Source: Nitrosomonadales bacterium (GTDB lineage: Bacteria; Pseudomonadota; Gammaproteobacteria; Burkholderiales; Gallionellaceae). From it: a DNA stretch of 64,000 nt. Below are positions 28,959 through 37,854 of this stretch, one piece after another. The notes below the pieces were generated by a model. It did not search any database and was not told the DNA's origin. It saw nothing but the letters and a program-made list of their open reading frames with translations. Location: positions 124,001-188,000 of the forward strand of contig JACOUM010000012.1 of assembly GCA_016177795.1 (NCBI GenBank), given 5' to 3'. The position numbers and the translations under genes were made by a program. The stretch's first letter is position 1. The number at the start of each line of letters is the position of its first letter.

Positions 28959-31004
28959 GTGACCGCCGAAGTCGAACGTTTCTTTTCCGAACAGAGCCCA
29001 CTTGCCGCCGAGGTGGCTTCGTTCCGCCCGCGCGCGCAGCAGCGCGAGATGGCGCTGGCGGTGGCCGCGGCGATCCGCGACAACGCGATCCTGGTCGTCG
29101 AGGCGGGCACCGGCACCGGCAAGACCTTCGCCTATCTGGTGCCCGCGCTGCTCAACGGCGGCAAGGTGATCATCTCGACCGGCACCAAGAACCTGCAGGA
29201 CCAGTTGTTCCAGAAAGACCTGCCGATGGTGCGCGACGCCTTGAAAGCGCCGGTGTCGGTGGCGTTGCTCAAGGGGCGCGCCAACTATGTGTGCCATTAT
29301 CATCTGGAACGCGCGCATTCCGACGGGCTGTTCAAGACACGCGAGGACATCAAGCATCTCGGCAAGATCAGGCACTATGCCAAGGTCAGCGATTCCGGCG
29401 ACAAGAGCGGACTGGCGGACGTGCCGGAGAACGCGCCGATCTGGATGCAGGTGACTTCGACGCGCGACAACTGCCTCGGCCAGGAATGCCCGCAGCACAA
29501 GGAATGCTTCGTGCTCAAGGCGCGGTCCGACGCGATGAAGGCGGACATCGTCGTGGTGAACCACCACCTGTTCTTCGCCGACGTGATGCTGCGCGACGAG
29601 GGCGTGGCGGAACTGCTGCCCGCCTGCAATACGGTGATCTTCGACGAGGCGCACCAGTTGCCGGAGACCGCCAGCCTGTTCTTCGGCGAGAGCCTGTCCA
29701 CCACGCTGCTGCTCGACCTGGCGCGCGATGCGCGCATCGAGGCGGCGGCTGCCGCCAAGGATTTCGCACCGCTGCCGAAGGCGGCCGACGAGCTGGACAA
29801 GGCCGCGCGCGACCTGCGCTTGGTGTTCAAGAAGGAAGGCCGGATGCCCGCCACGGCGACGGAGAACTTCAAGGGGTTCGCGCCCGCGCTGAAGACGCTG
29901 GGCGAGAAGCTGGCGCAACTTTCAGGCCTACTGGAGAAGCAGGCGGAGCGTAGCGAAGGGCTGGAGAATTGCTGGCAACGGGCGCAGGCTTTATCTCAAC
30001 AACTCAAGCAGTGGATAGGAGTTCAACCCCCTCCCCAACCCTCTGATGTAACTACTGGCCATTCGACTAGGCCGCCCAAAAACGGCAGCCAAGTCGCTGG
30101 TCACCCCTCAAATGGGGAGGGAGATGAGGTAGTCAGATGGCTGGAGATATTCCATCACTCGCTGCAACTCAACACCACGCCTCTGTCGATCGCGGAAATT
30201 TTCGAGAAACAGATCGGCGGCAGTGCGCGCGCGTGGATATTCACTTCCGCGACGCTGGCGGTGAAACGGGATTTTTCGCTTTATCAGGCTGAGATGGGGC
30301 TGCTCAAGGGTAAGACCGCGTGCTGGGACAGTCCGTTCAACTACGGCGAGCAGAGCTTGCTGTATGTGCCGCAGAATCTGCCGGAACCGAACAGCGAGGG
30401 CTATACCGAGGCGGTGATGCAGGCCGCGCTGCCGCTGATCGAAGCGAGCCGGGGGCGTGCCTTCCTGCTGTTCACCAGCCTGCGCGCGATGCAGCGTGCC
30501 CACGAAATTTTGCAGGCGGAGTTTGAGCGGCGCGGCTGGAACTATCCGCTGATGCTGCAGGGTGAAGGCTCGCGCAATGAAATGCTGTCGCGCTTCCGCG
30601 AACACGGCAATGCGGTGCTGCTCGGCAGCCAGTCGTTCTGGGAAGGGGTGGACGTGCGCGGCGAAGCCCTGTCGCTGGTCATCATCGACAAGCTGCCGTT
30701 TGCGCCGCCGGACGATCCGGTACTGGCGGCGCGCATCGAGCAGATGAAGCAGCAGGGACGCAACGCGTTCATGGAATACCAGTTGCCGCGCGCCATCATC
30801 ACATTGAAGCAGGGCGCGGGACGGTTGATCCGCGACGAGACCGACCGCGGTGTGCTGATGATCTGCGACCCGCGCATCATCGGTAAACATTACGGCAGGC
30901 GCATCTGGCAGAGCCTGCCGCCAATGAAGCGCACCAGAGTGGAAGCGGAAGCAACGGGATTTTTCAATACGCCTGCAGCAACCGGCAGCCCATCAACAGA
31001 ATGA
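28959..31004 (+). CDS. DinG/YoaA-type ATP-dependent DNA helicase with an in-frame repeat insertion
   Basis: 681 residues from a GTG start. An XPD-like superfamily 2 helicase: Walker A EAGTGTGKTFAYLVPALL, DEAH box IFDEAHQLPETA, Fe-S cysteines (YVCHYH, DNCLGQECPQHKECF) and the C-terminal QGAGRLIRDETDRG motif. These enzymes unwind 5'-3' and process stalled replication or D-loops. At about residues 355-388 (NPLPNPSDVTTGHSTRPPKN) a palindromic repeat has been inserted in frame, just before WLEIFHHSLQLNTTP. Confidence 0.93.
   Translation: MTAEVERFFSEQSPLAAEVASFRPRAQQREMALAVAAAIRDNAILVVEAGTGTGKTFAYLVPALLNGGKVIISTGTKNLQDQLFQKDLPMVRDALKAPVSVALLKGRANYVCHYHLERAHSDGLFKTREDIKHLGKIRHYAKVSDSGDKSGLADVPENAPIWMQVTSTRDNCLGQECPQHKECFVLKARSDAMKADIVVVNHHLFFADVMLRDEGVAELLPACNTVIFDEAHQLPETASLFFGESLSTTLLLDLARDARIEAAAAAKDFAPLPKAADELDKAARDLRLVFKKEGRMPATATENFKGFAPALKTLGEKLAQLSGLLEKQAERSEGLENCWQRAQALSQQLKQWIGVQPPPQPSDVTTGHSTRPPKNGSQVAGHPSNGEGDEVVRWLEIFHHSLQLNTTPLSIAEIFEKQIGGSARAWIFTSATLAVKRDFSLYQAEMGLLKGKTACWDSPFNYGEQSLLYVPQNLPEPNSEGYTEAVMQAALPLIEASRGRAFLLFTSLRAMQRAHEILQAEFERRGWNYPLMLQGEGSRNEMLSRFREHGNAVLLGSQSFWEGVDVRGEALSLVIIDKLPFAPPDDPVLAARIEQMKQQGRNAFMEYQLPRAIITLKQGAGRLIRDETDRGVLMICDPRIIGKHYGRRIWQSLPPMKRTRVEAEATGFFNTPAATGSPSTE
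30025..30121 (-). repeat. Palindromic repeat inserted in frame in the helicase gene
   Basis: Reverse-complement copy of the mutS element. On the minus strand it reads ACCAGCGACTTGGC, a variable hairpin loop, GCCTAGTCGAATGGC, then AGTAG and ATCAGAGGG, matching the mutS copy except in the loop. Ends are complementary (CCCCTCCCC and GGGGAGGG). It is read without a stop in this orientation as well. Confidence 0.85.
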
Positions 31005-31044
31005 TTTTTCCTGAAGCAAGCAGCCGGCGATCCCCGTCATTTGC

Positions 31045-31380
31045 TTATTTTAGGGAGAGAATATAGCGCACCATGAGGTTAATTTCGTCGTCGCTGAGCC
31101 CAGCATACCTGGGCATGGCGGCATCGCCCCAAACGCCGCCTTTGCTGCCGTTTCTGATGACCTTGAATAGCCTGTCAGGCGCGCCGGCATCCTTGCCGTA
31201 TTTCCTGCCGATATCTTCCAGGGACGGCCCCAGAACGGGCTTGTCCATGCGATGGCAGTTGAAACAGCCTTTCTTTTTGGCTAGTGTCTTGAATGCGGCT
31301 GCATCCTCCGTTGCGCCTGCCTGACAGGCAAACATTAAGGCCGTCATAGCTGCCGCGATATTCAAACGCCGTATCTTCAT
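31045..31380 (-). CDS. Periplasmic c551/c552-type cytochrome
   Basis: 111 residues from MKIRRLNIAAAMTALMFACQ. The signal peptide ends at QAGA. The haem site is CFNCH, and the fold follows LGPSLEDIGRKYG to the Met ligand in DAAMPRYAG, ending LMVRYILSLK. It is a small class I cytochrome like those donating to oxidases or nitrite/iron-oxidation enzymes. A single gene, convergent with the helicase. Confidence 0.9.
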   Translation of the reverse strand: MKIRRLNIAAAMTALMFACQAGATEDAAAFKTLAKKKGCFNCHRMDKPVLGPSLEDIGRKYGKDAGAPDRLFKVIRNGSKGGVWGDAAMPRYAGLSDDEINLMVRYILSLK

Positions 31381-31419
31381 AAACAATATTCCATAAAACC
31401 CTATTTTGAGTTTCGCCGG

Positions 31420-31893
31420 TTAGTCGCAGTAGGTGCTGATGTCCTGCTGCGCCTTGTCCATGCGTTGTCGGCGCCCCTCGTCGCTCAGATAGGTACGTTC
31501 ACCACTGGCGCCGATTTCCATGATGCGTGCACCCTCCTGCAGGGCACGCAGGTTTTGCCGGGCGGAAGCACAGCTGTCCTTCTTTGCATCAGCTTCAGCC
31601 TGCTCTTGGGCAGCCTTGTCGGCAGCCTCTTTCTTTGCCTGTTGCGCCTTTTTCAATTCTGCTTCGCGTTCCGCGATGGTTTTCGGCGCGGCAGGCGCGC
31701 TCGATGCGGCCGCGCCGCTTTCAGTTGCAGAATCTTTCGTACTTGAAGCGGAGCGCAATGTCGTCGCTTTCACGTTGGCGGGAGGCGGCTGGTCCGAATA
31801 ATGCACCTTGCCATCCGCGTCCACCCATTTGTTGAGTCCGGCGAGAGCACTGGCGCTGACCAGTGTCAATAAAATCAGCAGAATTTTCTTCAT
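31420..31893 (-). CDS. DUF4124-domain exported protein
   Basis: 157 residues from MKKILLILLTLVSASALA (signal peptide). The DUF4124 motif follows at once: NKWVDADGKVHYSDQPPP. The rest is Ala/Lys/Glu-rich coiled coil (AEREAELKKAQQAKKEAADK) with a C-terminal pair of cysteines (KDSCASARQ, STYCD). Family members are periplasmic and uncharacterised. Confidence 0.85.
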   Translation of the reverse strand: MKKILLILLTLVSASALAGLNKWVDADGKVHYSDQPPPANVKATTLRSASSTKDSATESGAAASSAPAAPKTIAEREAELKKAQQAKKEAADKAAQEQAEADAKKDSCASARQNLRALQEGARIMEIGASGERTYLSDEGRRQRMDKAQQDISTYCD

Positions 31894-32132
31894 GGCGGTC
31901 ATCCTGATGGCTGGTTTTTCCGATTTAAGGGCACATTCGACAATTCGTCAAGCCGGGTTCGATGGTGTGCTCCGGTTCCAGTGCGAATACGCGCACCAGT
32001 CTAGCACACACGGACACGGCCGCGGCTATGCAGGGACAACCCGGTTGTTGCGCCAAATGCGCAGTGGTCCACTTATGCCCGCCTTGGCCTTTGTGTATAC
32101 TTGGCCGCATTATTCCATGGTAGAGACTGCCA

Positions 32133-33152
32133 ATGACCAATACCGGGACGATGACCATTTCCGATGCTGACCGCACGCTGCTGGAGCGGAACAAGTTGTT
32201 CCGCGATATCAGACTTGAAAGTGCCGAGCCTGCCCTGAAAGCCTGCCAGACAATCACCCTGAAAAGTGGCGCGACGCTGCTGGAAGTTGGCCAGAAAAAC
32301 TTTTCGCTGTATCTGGTACTGGAGGGTGAGCTTCGCGTTTATTTGAACGGCCGCGGCTTGCCCGTACATGCCGTACTGGGGCCGGGCGAATGCGTCGGCG
32401 AGCTATCGCTGGTTGATGGCGAGAATACTGCGGCGCTGGTCATTGCGGCACAGGATACGCGCCTGCTGGTGATGCCGCATGACCTGGTCTGGTCGCTGGT
32501 GGAAAGCCTGAATGGTATTGCCCGCAACTTGCTGAGCATCCTTGCCGGGCGCATCCGCAACGACAATCTGCTGCAGGTAACGACACCCGAATCCAGTCTC
32601 GAATTCGCGGCGGCCGCCAACGTTGATTTGCTGACAGGATTGCACAACAGGAACTGGATGGATGAGGCATTCCACCGCATGGCGCTGCGTTGTGAACGCA
32701 ACGAGATGCCGCTCTTCCTGCTGGTGGCGGATATTGACCACTTCAAGGATTTTATTGACCGCCACGGCCATCTTGCGGGAGATAACATTCTGAAGGGAGT
32801 GTCGAAAATAATGGCGATAAATCTGAGGCCGCATGATTTATTGGCGCACATCGGCGGCGACAAGTTTGCCGTCTTAATGCCGGAAAAATCGCCGGATCTG
32901 GCCATGAAGATGGCTGATCGCCTGCGCGAAGCGATCGCGGCACCTGCGCTGCGCATTGGCGCAAGCAGGGCGGCGCACCCAGACAGCGCTACCCCGGCGG
33001 CTCAGGCGGAACATATCTCGGTTTCGCTTGGCGTTTCCATGGTGCAGCCCGGCGATACGCTGACTTCGGTGCTGGCAGCCGCTGATGAAGCGCTTCATCA
33101 GGCCAAGGCGGATGGGCGCAACCGGGTGCAAATGGCGGTGACACGCAATTGA
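32133..33152 (+). CDS. cNMP-binding/GGDEF protein with altered active site
   Basis: 339 residues: an N-terminal cyclic-nucleotide-binding domain (about 15-145, with EGELRVYLNG and GPGECVGELSLVDGENTAAL), then a GGDEF domain (165-335) containing LTGLHNRNWMDEAF and VADIDHFKDFIDRHGH. The signature is GGDKF (241-245): the conserved Glu at the fourth position is Lys, which could impair diguanylate cyclase activity. No RxxD inhibitory site is evident. It probably senses a nucleotide or redox-like cue through the N-terminal domain. Confidence 0.9.
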   Translation: MTNTGTMTISDADRTLLERNKLFRDIRLESAEPALKACQTITLKSGATLLEVGQKNFSLYLVLEGELRVYLNGRGLPVHAVLGPGECVGELSLVDGENTAALVIAAQDTRLLVMPHDLVWSLVESLNGIARNLLSILAGRIRNDNLLQVTTPESSLEFAAAANVDLLTGLHNRNWMDEAFHRMALRCERNEMPLFLLVADIDHFKDFIDRHGHLAGDNILKGVSKIMAINLRPHDLLAHIGGDKFAVLMPEKSPDLAMKMADRLREAIAAPALRIGASRAAHPDSATPAAQAEHISVSLGVSMVQPGDTLTSVLAAADEALHQAKADGRNRVQMAVTRN

Positions 33153-33226
33153 TGTGGAGCTGGATCGCGACGACACCCGATTTATGGTCAGGTGCAAACA
33201 CATAACAATAAGAGTAATGGGGGCGG

Positions 33227-35764
33227 GTGGTGGTAATCCTGATGCTGGCAGCGGTACTGGTCGTATTTATGATGCTGGCTTTTTTCCGCGCCTCGGTCAC
33301 CGGTTGGGTGCTGGCAATAATGGTGATTGTGCCGGTTGTGGCGATTCAATCACGCATTCCGGATACCGCCCTGCAGGCAGTGTACTCCGTGCTGTTTCTG
33401 TTTATCCTGCTGTTCGGCGTTCCCTTGCTGCGGCGCAATATCATCAGCAGCACTATCCTTAAAATCTTCCGAAATATCCTGCCGCAAATTTCCGCTACCG
33501 AACAGGAGGCCATCAATGCCGGTACGGTGTGGTGGGACGGCGACCTGTTCAGCGGCCGTCCGGACTGGCGCAAACTGCTGGCCTTCCCCAAGCCTTCACT
33601 GAGCGCCGCAGAACAGGCCTTTCTCGACAATGAAGTCAAACAATTGTGCGCCATGCTCGACGACTGGGACATTACCCACCGGCGCGCCGACCTGCCGCCG
33701 GAAGTCTGGCAATTCATCAAGGACAAGGGCTTCTTCGGCATGATTATTCCAAAACGCTACGGCGGGCTGGAATTTTCCGCGCAGGCGCATTCGGCGGTGG
33801 TGTGCAAGATCGCCTCGCGTAGCGGCACGGCGGCGGTGACGGTGATGGTGCCGAATTCCCTGGGTCCCGCCGAACTGCTGTTGCGTTACGGCACCGATGA
33901 GCAAAAGGAAAAGTACCTGCATCGTCTGGCAACGGGCCATGAAGTACCGTGTTTCGCGTTGACCGGCCCGTTCGCCGGCTCGGACGCCGGGGCGATTCCC
34001 GATTACGGCGAGGTGTGCTACGGCAAATTCGAGGGCCGACAAAACGTGCTGGGGGTGCGTCTGACCTGGGAAAAACGCTATATCACCCTGGCACCGGTGG
34101 CGACACTGCTCGGCCTGGCATTCAAGCTGTATGACCCGGGGCAAATATTGGGTGGGGAGGTCAATCGCGGCATTACGCTCGCGCTGATTCCCACCTGTTT
34201 GCGGGGCGTGCAAACCGGCCGCCGCCATTTTCCGTTGAATAGCGCGTTCCTGAACGGCACAACGCAGGGTGAAGGCGTGTTCATCCCGATGGATTTCATC
34301 ATCGGCGGCACGCCGTATGTGGGACAAGGCTGGCACATGCTGATGGAATGCCTCGCGGCGGGGCGCTCGATCTCGCTGCCCGCCAGCAGTGTCGGCGGCA
34401 TGAAGCTGGCGGCGCGCACCAGCGGCGCATACAGCCGCGTGCGCAAGCAATTCCATCTTCCCATCGGCAAGTTCGAGGGCATCGAGGAACCGCTGGCGCG
34501 CATCGGCGCCTATACCTATATGATCGATGCGGCGCGTCAATTCACGGCGCTGGCGGTCGATCTGGGCGAGAAGCCGTCGGTGATTTCCGCCATCGTCAAA
34601 TACCACGCCACCGAGCGCGGGCGCAGCGTCATCAACGACGCGATGGACGTGCATGGCGGCAAGGGCATCTGCCTCGGCCCGGACAATTACCTCGGCCGCG
34701 CTTATCAGCAGGCACCGATCGGCATCACGGTGGAGGGCGCGAATATCCTGACGCGCAGCATGATCATTTTCGGGCAGGGTGCGATCCGCTGCCATCCCTA
34801 CGTGCTGAAAGAAATTGCGGCGGCGCACGAACCGGACCGCAAGCGCGCCCTGCATCAGTTCGACGATGCCCTGTTCGGGCACATCGGTTTTGCGCTGAGC
34901 AACGCGGCGCGCAGTTTCGTGTTCGGCCTGGCCAACGGGCGCGGCATCCCGGCGCCGCCGGGCGGCGAAACCCGCCGTTATTATCAGCAGTTGACGCGCT
35001 TTTCCTCGGCATTCGCCTTGGGCGCGGATGCGGCGATGGCGGTATTGGGCGGCTCGCTGAAGCGGCGCGAGAAAATTTCTGCACGTCTGGGCGACGTGCT
35101 GAGCATGCTGTATTTGTGTTCGGCAACACTGAAACGCTTCGAGGACGACGGTCGCCCCGCCGAAGATTTGCCGCTGCTGCACTGGGCAATGCAGGATGCG
35201 CTGTATAAAACCCAGCAGGCTTTTGACGGCGTGATCCAGAATTTTCCGGGCACGCTGGCACGCCGGATGTTGAGCGCGCTGATTTTCCCGCTCGGGATGC
35301 GCCTGTCACCGCCTGCCGACCATCTTGGCCACCAGATCGCCACCTTGATGATGCAGCCCGGCGCGGCGCGCGACCGCCTGACTGCCGGAATATATCTGCC
35401 GAAAGTACATGATAAAACCCATCATGCCCTTTCCCCCCATCCCAACCTTCCCCCGCAAGCGGGAGAAGGAGCAAACGAATCGCTGCGCGAATCTTGTGAT
35501 TACGACGAACAGGATGCAACAGGCGCACTGGAAGCGGCGCTTGCCAGCACGCTCGCCTGCGAACCGCTGCAGGCGGTGCTGGAAGAAGCGCGCCAGGCCG
35601 GCAAACTGAGTGCATTGGATGAATTGCCGCGTATCGCCGAGGCGCGCGATCAAGGCATCATCAGCGCGGAGCAGGCGCTGCAACTGGAGCGCGATTACGT
35701 GCTGCGCCGCAAGGTCATCATGGTGGATGATTTTGCGGCGGACGAGTTGCGGGCGGGGAAATAA
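33227..35764 (+). CDS. fadE: Acyl-CoA dehydrogenase (FadE type), with in-frame repeat insertion
   Basis: 845 residues from a GTG start. The N-terminus has two or three membrane segments (to about residue 65), as in FadE. The dehydrogenase core shows WQFIKDKGFFGMIIPKRYGG, CFALTGPFAGSDAG, YHATERGRSVINDAMDVHGG and the DUF1974 C-terminal region. It introduces the first double bond of fatty-acyl-CoA beta-oxidation. At about residues 733-755 (SPHPNLPPQAGEGANES) a palindromic repeat is read in frame, after KVHDKTHHA, near the C-terminus. Confidence 0.93.
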   Translation: MVVILMLAAVLVVFMMLAFFRASVTGWVLAIMVIVPVVAIQSRIPDTALQAVYSVLFLFILLFGVPLLRRNIISSTILKIFRNILPQISATEQEAINAGTVWWDGDLFSGRPDWRKLLAFPKPSLSAAEQAFLDNEVKQLCAMLDDWDITHRRADLPPEVWQFIKDKGFFGMIIPKRYGGLEFSAQAHSAVVCKIASRSGTAAVTVMVPNSLGPAELLLRYGTDEQKEKYLHRLATGHEVPCFALTGPFAGSDAGAIPDYGEVCYGKFEGRQNVLGVRLTWEKRYITLAPVATLLGLAFKLYDPGQILGGEVNRGITLALIPTCLRGVQTGRRHFPLNSAFLNGTTQGEGVFIPMDFIIGGTPYVGQGWHMLMECLAAGRSISLPASSVGGMKLAARTSGAYSRVRKQFHLPIGKFEGIEEPLARIGAYTYMIDAARQFTALAVDLGEKPSVISAIVKYHATERGRSVINDAMDVHGGKGICLGPDNYLGRAYQQAPIGITVEGANILTRSMIIFGQGAIRCHPYVLKEIAAAHEPDRKRALHQFDDALFGHIGFALSNAARSFVFGLANGRGIPAPPGGETRRYYQQLTRFSSAFALGADAAMAVLGGSLKRREKISARLGDVLSMLYLCSATLKRFEDDGRPAEDLPLLHWAMQDALYKTQQAFDGVIQNFPGTLARRMLSALIFPLGMRLSPPADHLGHQIATLMMQPGAARDRLTAGIYLPKVHDKTHHALSPHPNLPPQAGEGANESLRESCDYDEQDATGALEAALASTLACEPLQAVLEEARQAGKLSALDELPRIAEARDQGIISAEQALQLERDYVLRRKVIMVDDFAADELRAGK
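35425..35485 (+). repeat. Repeat inserted in frame in the acyl-CoA dehydrogenase gene
   Basis: Contains CCCCCCATCCCAACC, then CCCCCGC-AA-GCGGGAG followed by AAGGAGCAAACGAA. This half resembles GCGGGAGAAAGGACAAACGA in the next gene and the 28.7-kb and 39.2-kb copies. Confidence 0.75.
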
Positions 35765-35779
35765 ATTCTGAAACAGCAG

Positions 35780-35885
35780 CTAAACCACGAAGAGCACGAA
35801 GAACGCGAAGATAAAGTCGTGGCATCGGAATACGATTCGCAAAAAACTTCGTGATCTCTGTGTTCTTCGTGGTGAAGTGTTTTTT
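35780..35885. repeat. Intergenic element of ACGAAG-type units in inverted arms
   Basis: The left arm (35785-35811) is CCACGAAGAGCACGAAGAA..., and the right arm (35847-35873) is CTTCGTG...TTCTTCGTGG. The two arms are complementary around a 35-bp loop. It fills the gap between fadE and the acyl-CoA ligase gene and would sit in the shared message. Confidence 0.7.
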
Positions 35886-35912
35886 TCCAGTGTTAAAGGA
35901 TAAAAGAGCAAC

Positions 35913-37757
35913 ATGCAGGCACAACAAGATGATGTAATCACCCCGCAACAGGCGGGAACGTTGCACGGTCTGTTCCTGGAGCGCGCGCGCCGTTCGCCGG
36001 ACAAGGTCGCTTACCGCTACTTCGAGCGGAATGCCTGGCGCGACATCACCTGGCGGGAGATGCGCGGCAAAGTGGCGCGCTGGCAGGCGGCGCTGGCCGG
36101 GCTGGGGTTGCAGCGCGGCGACCGCGTCGCGATCATGCTGCGCAACTGCCCGTACTGGATGATGTTCGACCAGGCGGCGATGTCGCTGGGGCTGGTGGTC
36201 GTGCCGCTGTATACCGTGGACCGGCCGGACAACCTCTCCTACATCGTCAATGATGCCGACGTGAAAGTGCTGCTGTTCGAGAACGCCGAACAGTGGCAAG
36301 CCCTGCGCACGGTGCGCGACCAGATCGGCGGCGTGAAGCGTTTTGTCAGCATCGACACGCTGCGCGACAGCACCGAGCCGCGCCTGAAATCCATGGAAGA
36401 ATTCCTGCCGCCAGCGGGAGAAAGGACAAACGAAAAAGGCAATCTTGACCCCCCGGGCGAGGGGTCAAACGATCCGCCGCGCGGAACTTGCTCTGACGAG
36501 CTGGCCAGCATCATCTACACCTCCGGCACCACCGGCAAGCCCAAGGGCGCAATGCTGAGCCACGCCAACATGCTGACCAATGCACACGCCTGCCTGGATA
36601 CTTTTGCCGTTCATGGTAATGATTTGTTTTTGTCTTTCCTGCCGCTGTCGCATACCTTCGAGCGCACGCTGGGCTATTACCTGCCGGTGATGACCGGCGC
36701 CACGGTCGCCTTCGCGCGCTCCATCCCGCAATTGTCCGAAGACCTGCAGATCATCCGCCCGACCATCCTGATTTCCGTGCCGCGTATCTACGAGCGCATG
36801 TATGCGGCGATCCGCGCGAGCCTCGACGAAGGCTCGGGGCTCAGACGCGGGCTGTTTCACCTGGCGGTGGAAACCGGCTGGGCGCGCTTCGAGCGCGAGC
36901 AGGGGCGCGGCCCGTGGAAGCCGTCGTTCCTGCTGTGGCTGCTGTTGCAGAAACTGGTGGCGCAGAAAGTGCTGGACCGCCTCGGCGGCAGGCTGCGCGT
37001 GGCGGTCAGCGGCGGCGCCGCACTCGCTCCCGAAATCTCGCGGGTGTTCGTCGGCCTCGGGTTGCCGGTGGTGCAGGGCTACGGCCTGACCGAGACCAGC
37101 CCGGTGATCAGCGGCAACCGCCTGGAGAATAATTTTCCCGACAGCGTCGGCCAGCCGATCCGCGACGTGCAGGTGAGGCTCGGCGAGCAGGGCGCGCTGC
37201 TGGTGAAGGGGCCGAACGTGATGCTGGGCTACTGGAACAACCCGGAGGCGACGCGCGACATGATAGACAGCGAAGGCTGGCTGAATACCGGCGATGTCGC
37301 CCATATCTCCGATTCCGGGCACATCTACATCACCGGGCGCATCAAGGACATCATCGTGATGTCGAACGGCGAAAAAGTGCCGCCGACCGACATGGAGCTC
37401 GCGCTGCTGCACGATCCGCTGTTCGATCAGGTGATGGTGTTCGGCGAGGCGCATCCGTACTTGGTCGTGCTGGCGGTGCTCAATAATGAGGCGTGGCAGC
37501 ATTTTGCGCGGGAGATCGGCATCCGCGCCGACATACCCGAAGCGCTTAACGACAGCCGCGTCGAGGCCAAAATATTGAGGCGCGTCGCGCGCAACCTGCG
37601 CGGCTTTCCGGGCTATGCCAAGGTGAACCGTGTGCTGCTGCTGCGCGAGCCTTGGAGCGTTGAAAATGGTCTGCTGACGCCGACCCTGAAGATCAAGCGC
37701 AGCGAAATTGCGCAGCAATTTGCCGCGCAAATCAAGGAGCTTTATGGGAGACGCTAG
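35913..37757 (+). CDS. Long-chain acyl-CoA ligase (AMP-forming), with in-frame repeat insertion
   Basis: 614 residues. The ATP-binding motif YTSGTTGKPKGAM, GYGLTETSPVISG, and the C-terminal GWLNTGDVAHI and KDIIVMSNGEKV are diagnostic of AMP-forming acyl-CoA synthetases of the FAA1 type. It activates fatty acids for beta-oxidation. Just before the P-loop, about residues 164-193 (PPAGERTNEKGNLDPPGEGS) are repeat-encoded and absent from the usual family spacing between the LKSMEEFLP helix and DELASIIYTSG. It lies between the dehydrogenase and hydratase genes, as an operon. Confidence 0.93.
   Translation: MQAQQDDVITPQQAGTLHGLFLERARRSPDKVAYRYFERNAWRDITWREMRGKVARWQAALAGLGLQRGDRVAIMLRNCPYWMMFDQAAMSLGLVVVPLYTVDRPDNLSYIVNDADVKVLLFENAEQWQALRTVRDQIGGVKRFVSIDTLRDSTEPRLKSMEEFLPPAGERTNEKGNLDPPGEGSNDPPRGTCSDELASIIYTSGTTGKPKGAMLSHANMLTNAHACLDTFAVHGNDLFLSFLPLSHTFERTLGYYLPVMTGATVAFARSIPQLSEDLQIIRPTILISVPRIYERMYAAIRASLDEGSGLRRGLFHLAVETGWARFEREQGRGPWKPSFLLWLLLQKLVAQKVLDRLGGRLRVAVSGGAALAPEISRVFVGLGLPVVQGYGLTETSPVISGNRLENNFPDSVGQPIRDVQVRLGEQGALLVKGPNVMLGYWNNPEATRDMIDSEGWLNTGDVAHISDSGHIYITGRIKDIIVMSNGEKVPPTDMELALLHDPLFDQVMVFGEAHPYLVVLAVLNNEAWQHFAREIGIRADIPEALNDSRVEAKILRRVARNLRGFPGYAKVNRVLLLREPWSVENGLLTPTLKIKRSEIAQQFAAQIKELYGRR
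36405..36490 (+). repeat. Repeat inserted in frame in the acyl-CoA ligase gene
   Basis: Carries GCGGGAGAAAGGACAAACGA, matching the right half of the element in the previous gene, followed by a second hairpin (TTGACCCC...GGGGTCAA, 36444-36468). Confidence 0.7.
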
Positions 37758-37854
37758 CCCTGGATGAGTTTGTATCGTTACCGCACAGCGGGCGTAGGAC
37801 GCATAAAATGTACCCAAAACCGATGCCCAATGGAACAATAACCAGGAGGCCGCT

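Noticed and set aside
33596-35182. A 528-codon minus-strand frame inside the acyl-CoA dehydrogenase gene
   Set aside because: Antisense shadow of a conserved enzyme; the protein is low complexity (RQ, AH, RR runs) and has no recognisable domain.
36465-37838. A 457-codon minus-strand frame inside the acyl-CoA ligase gene
   Set aside because: Same reasons: overlaps a conserved enzyme on the opposite strand and has no family features.
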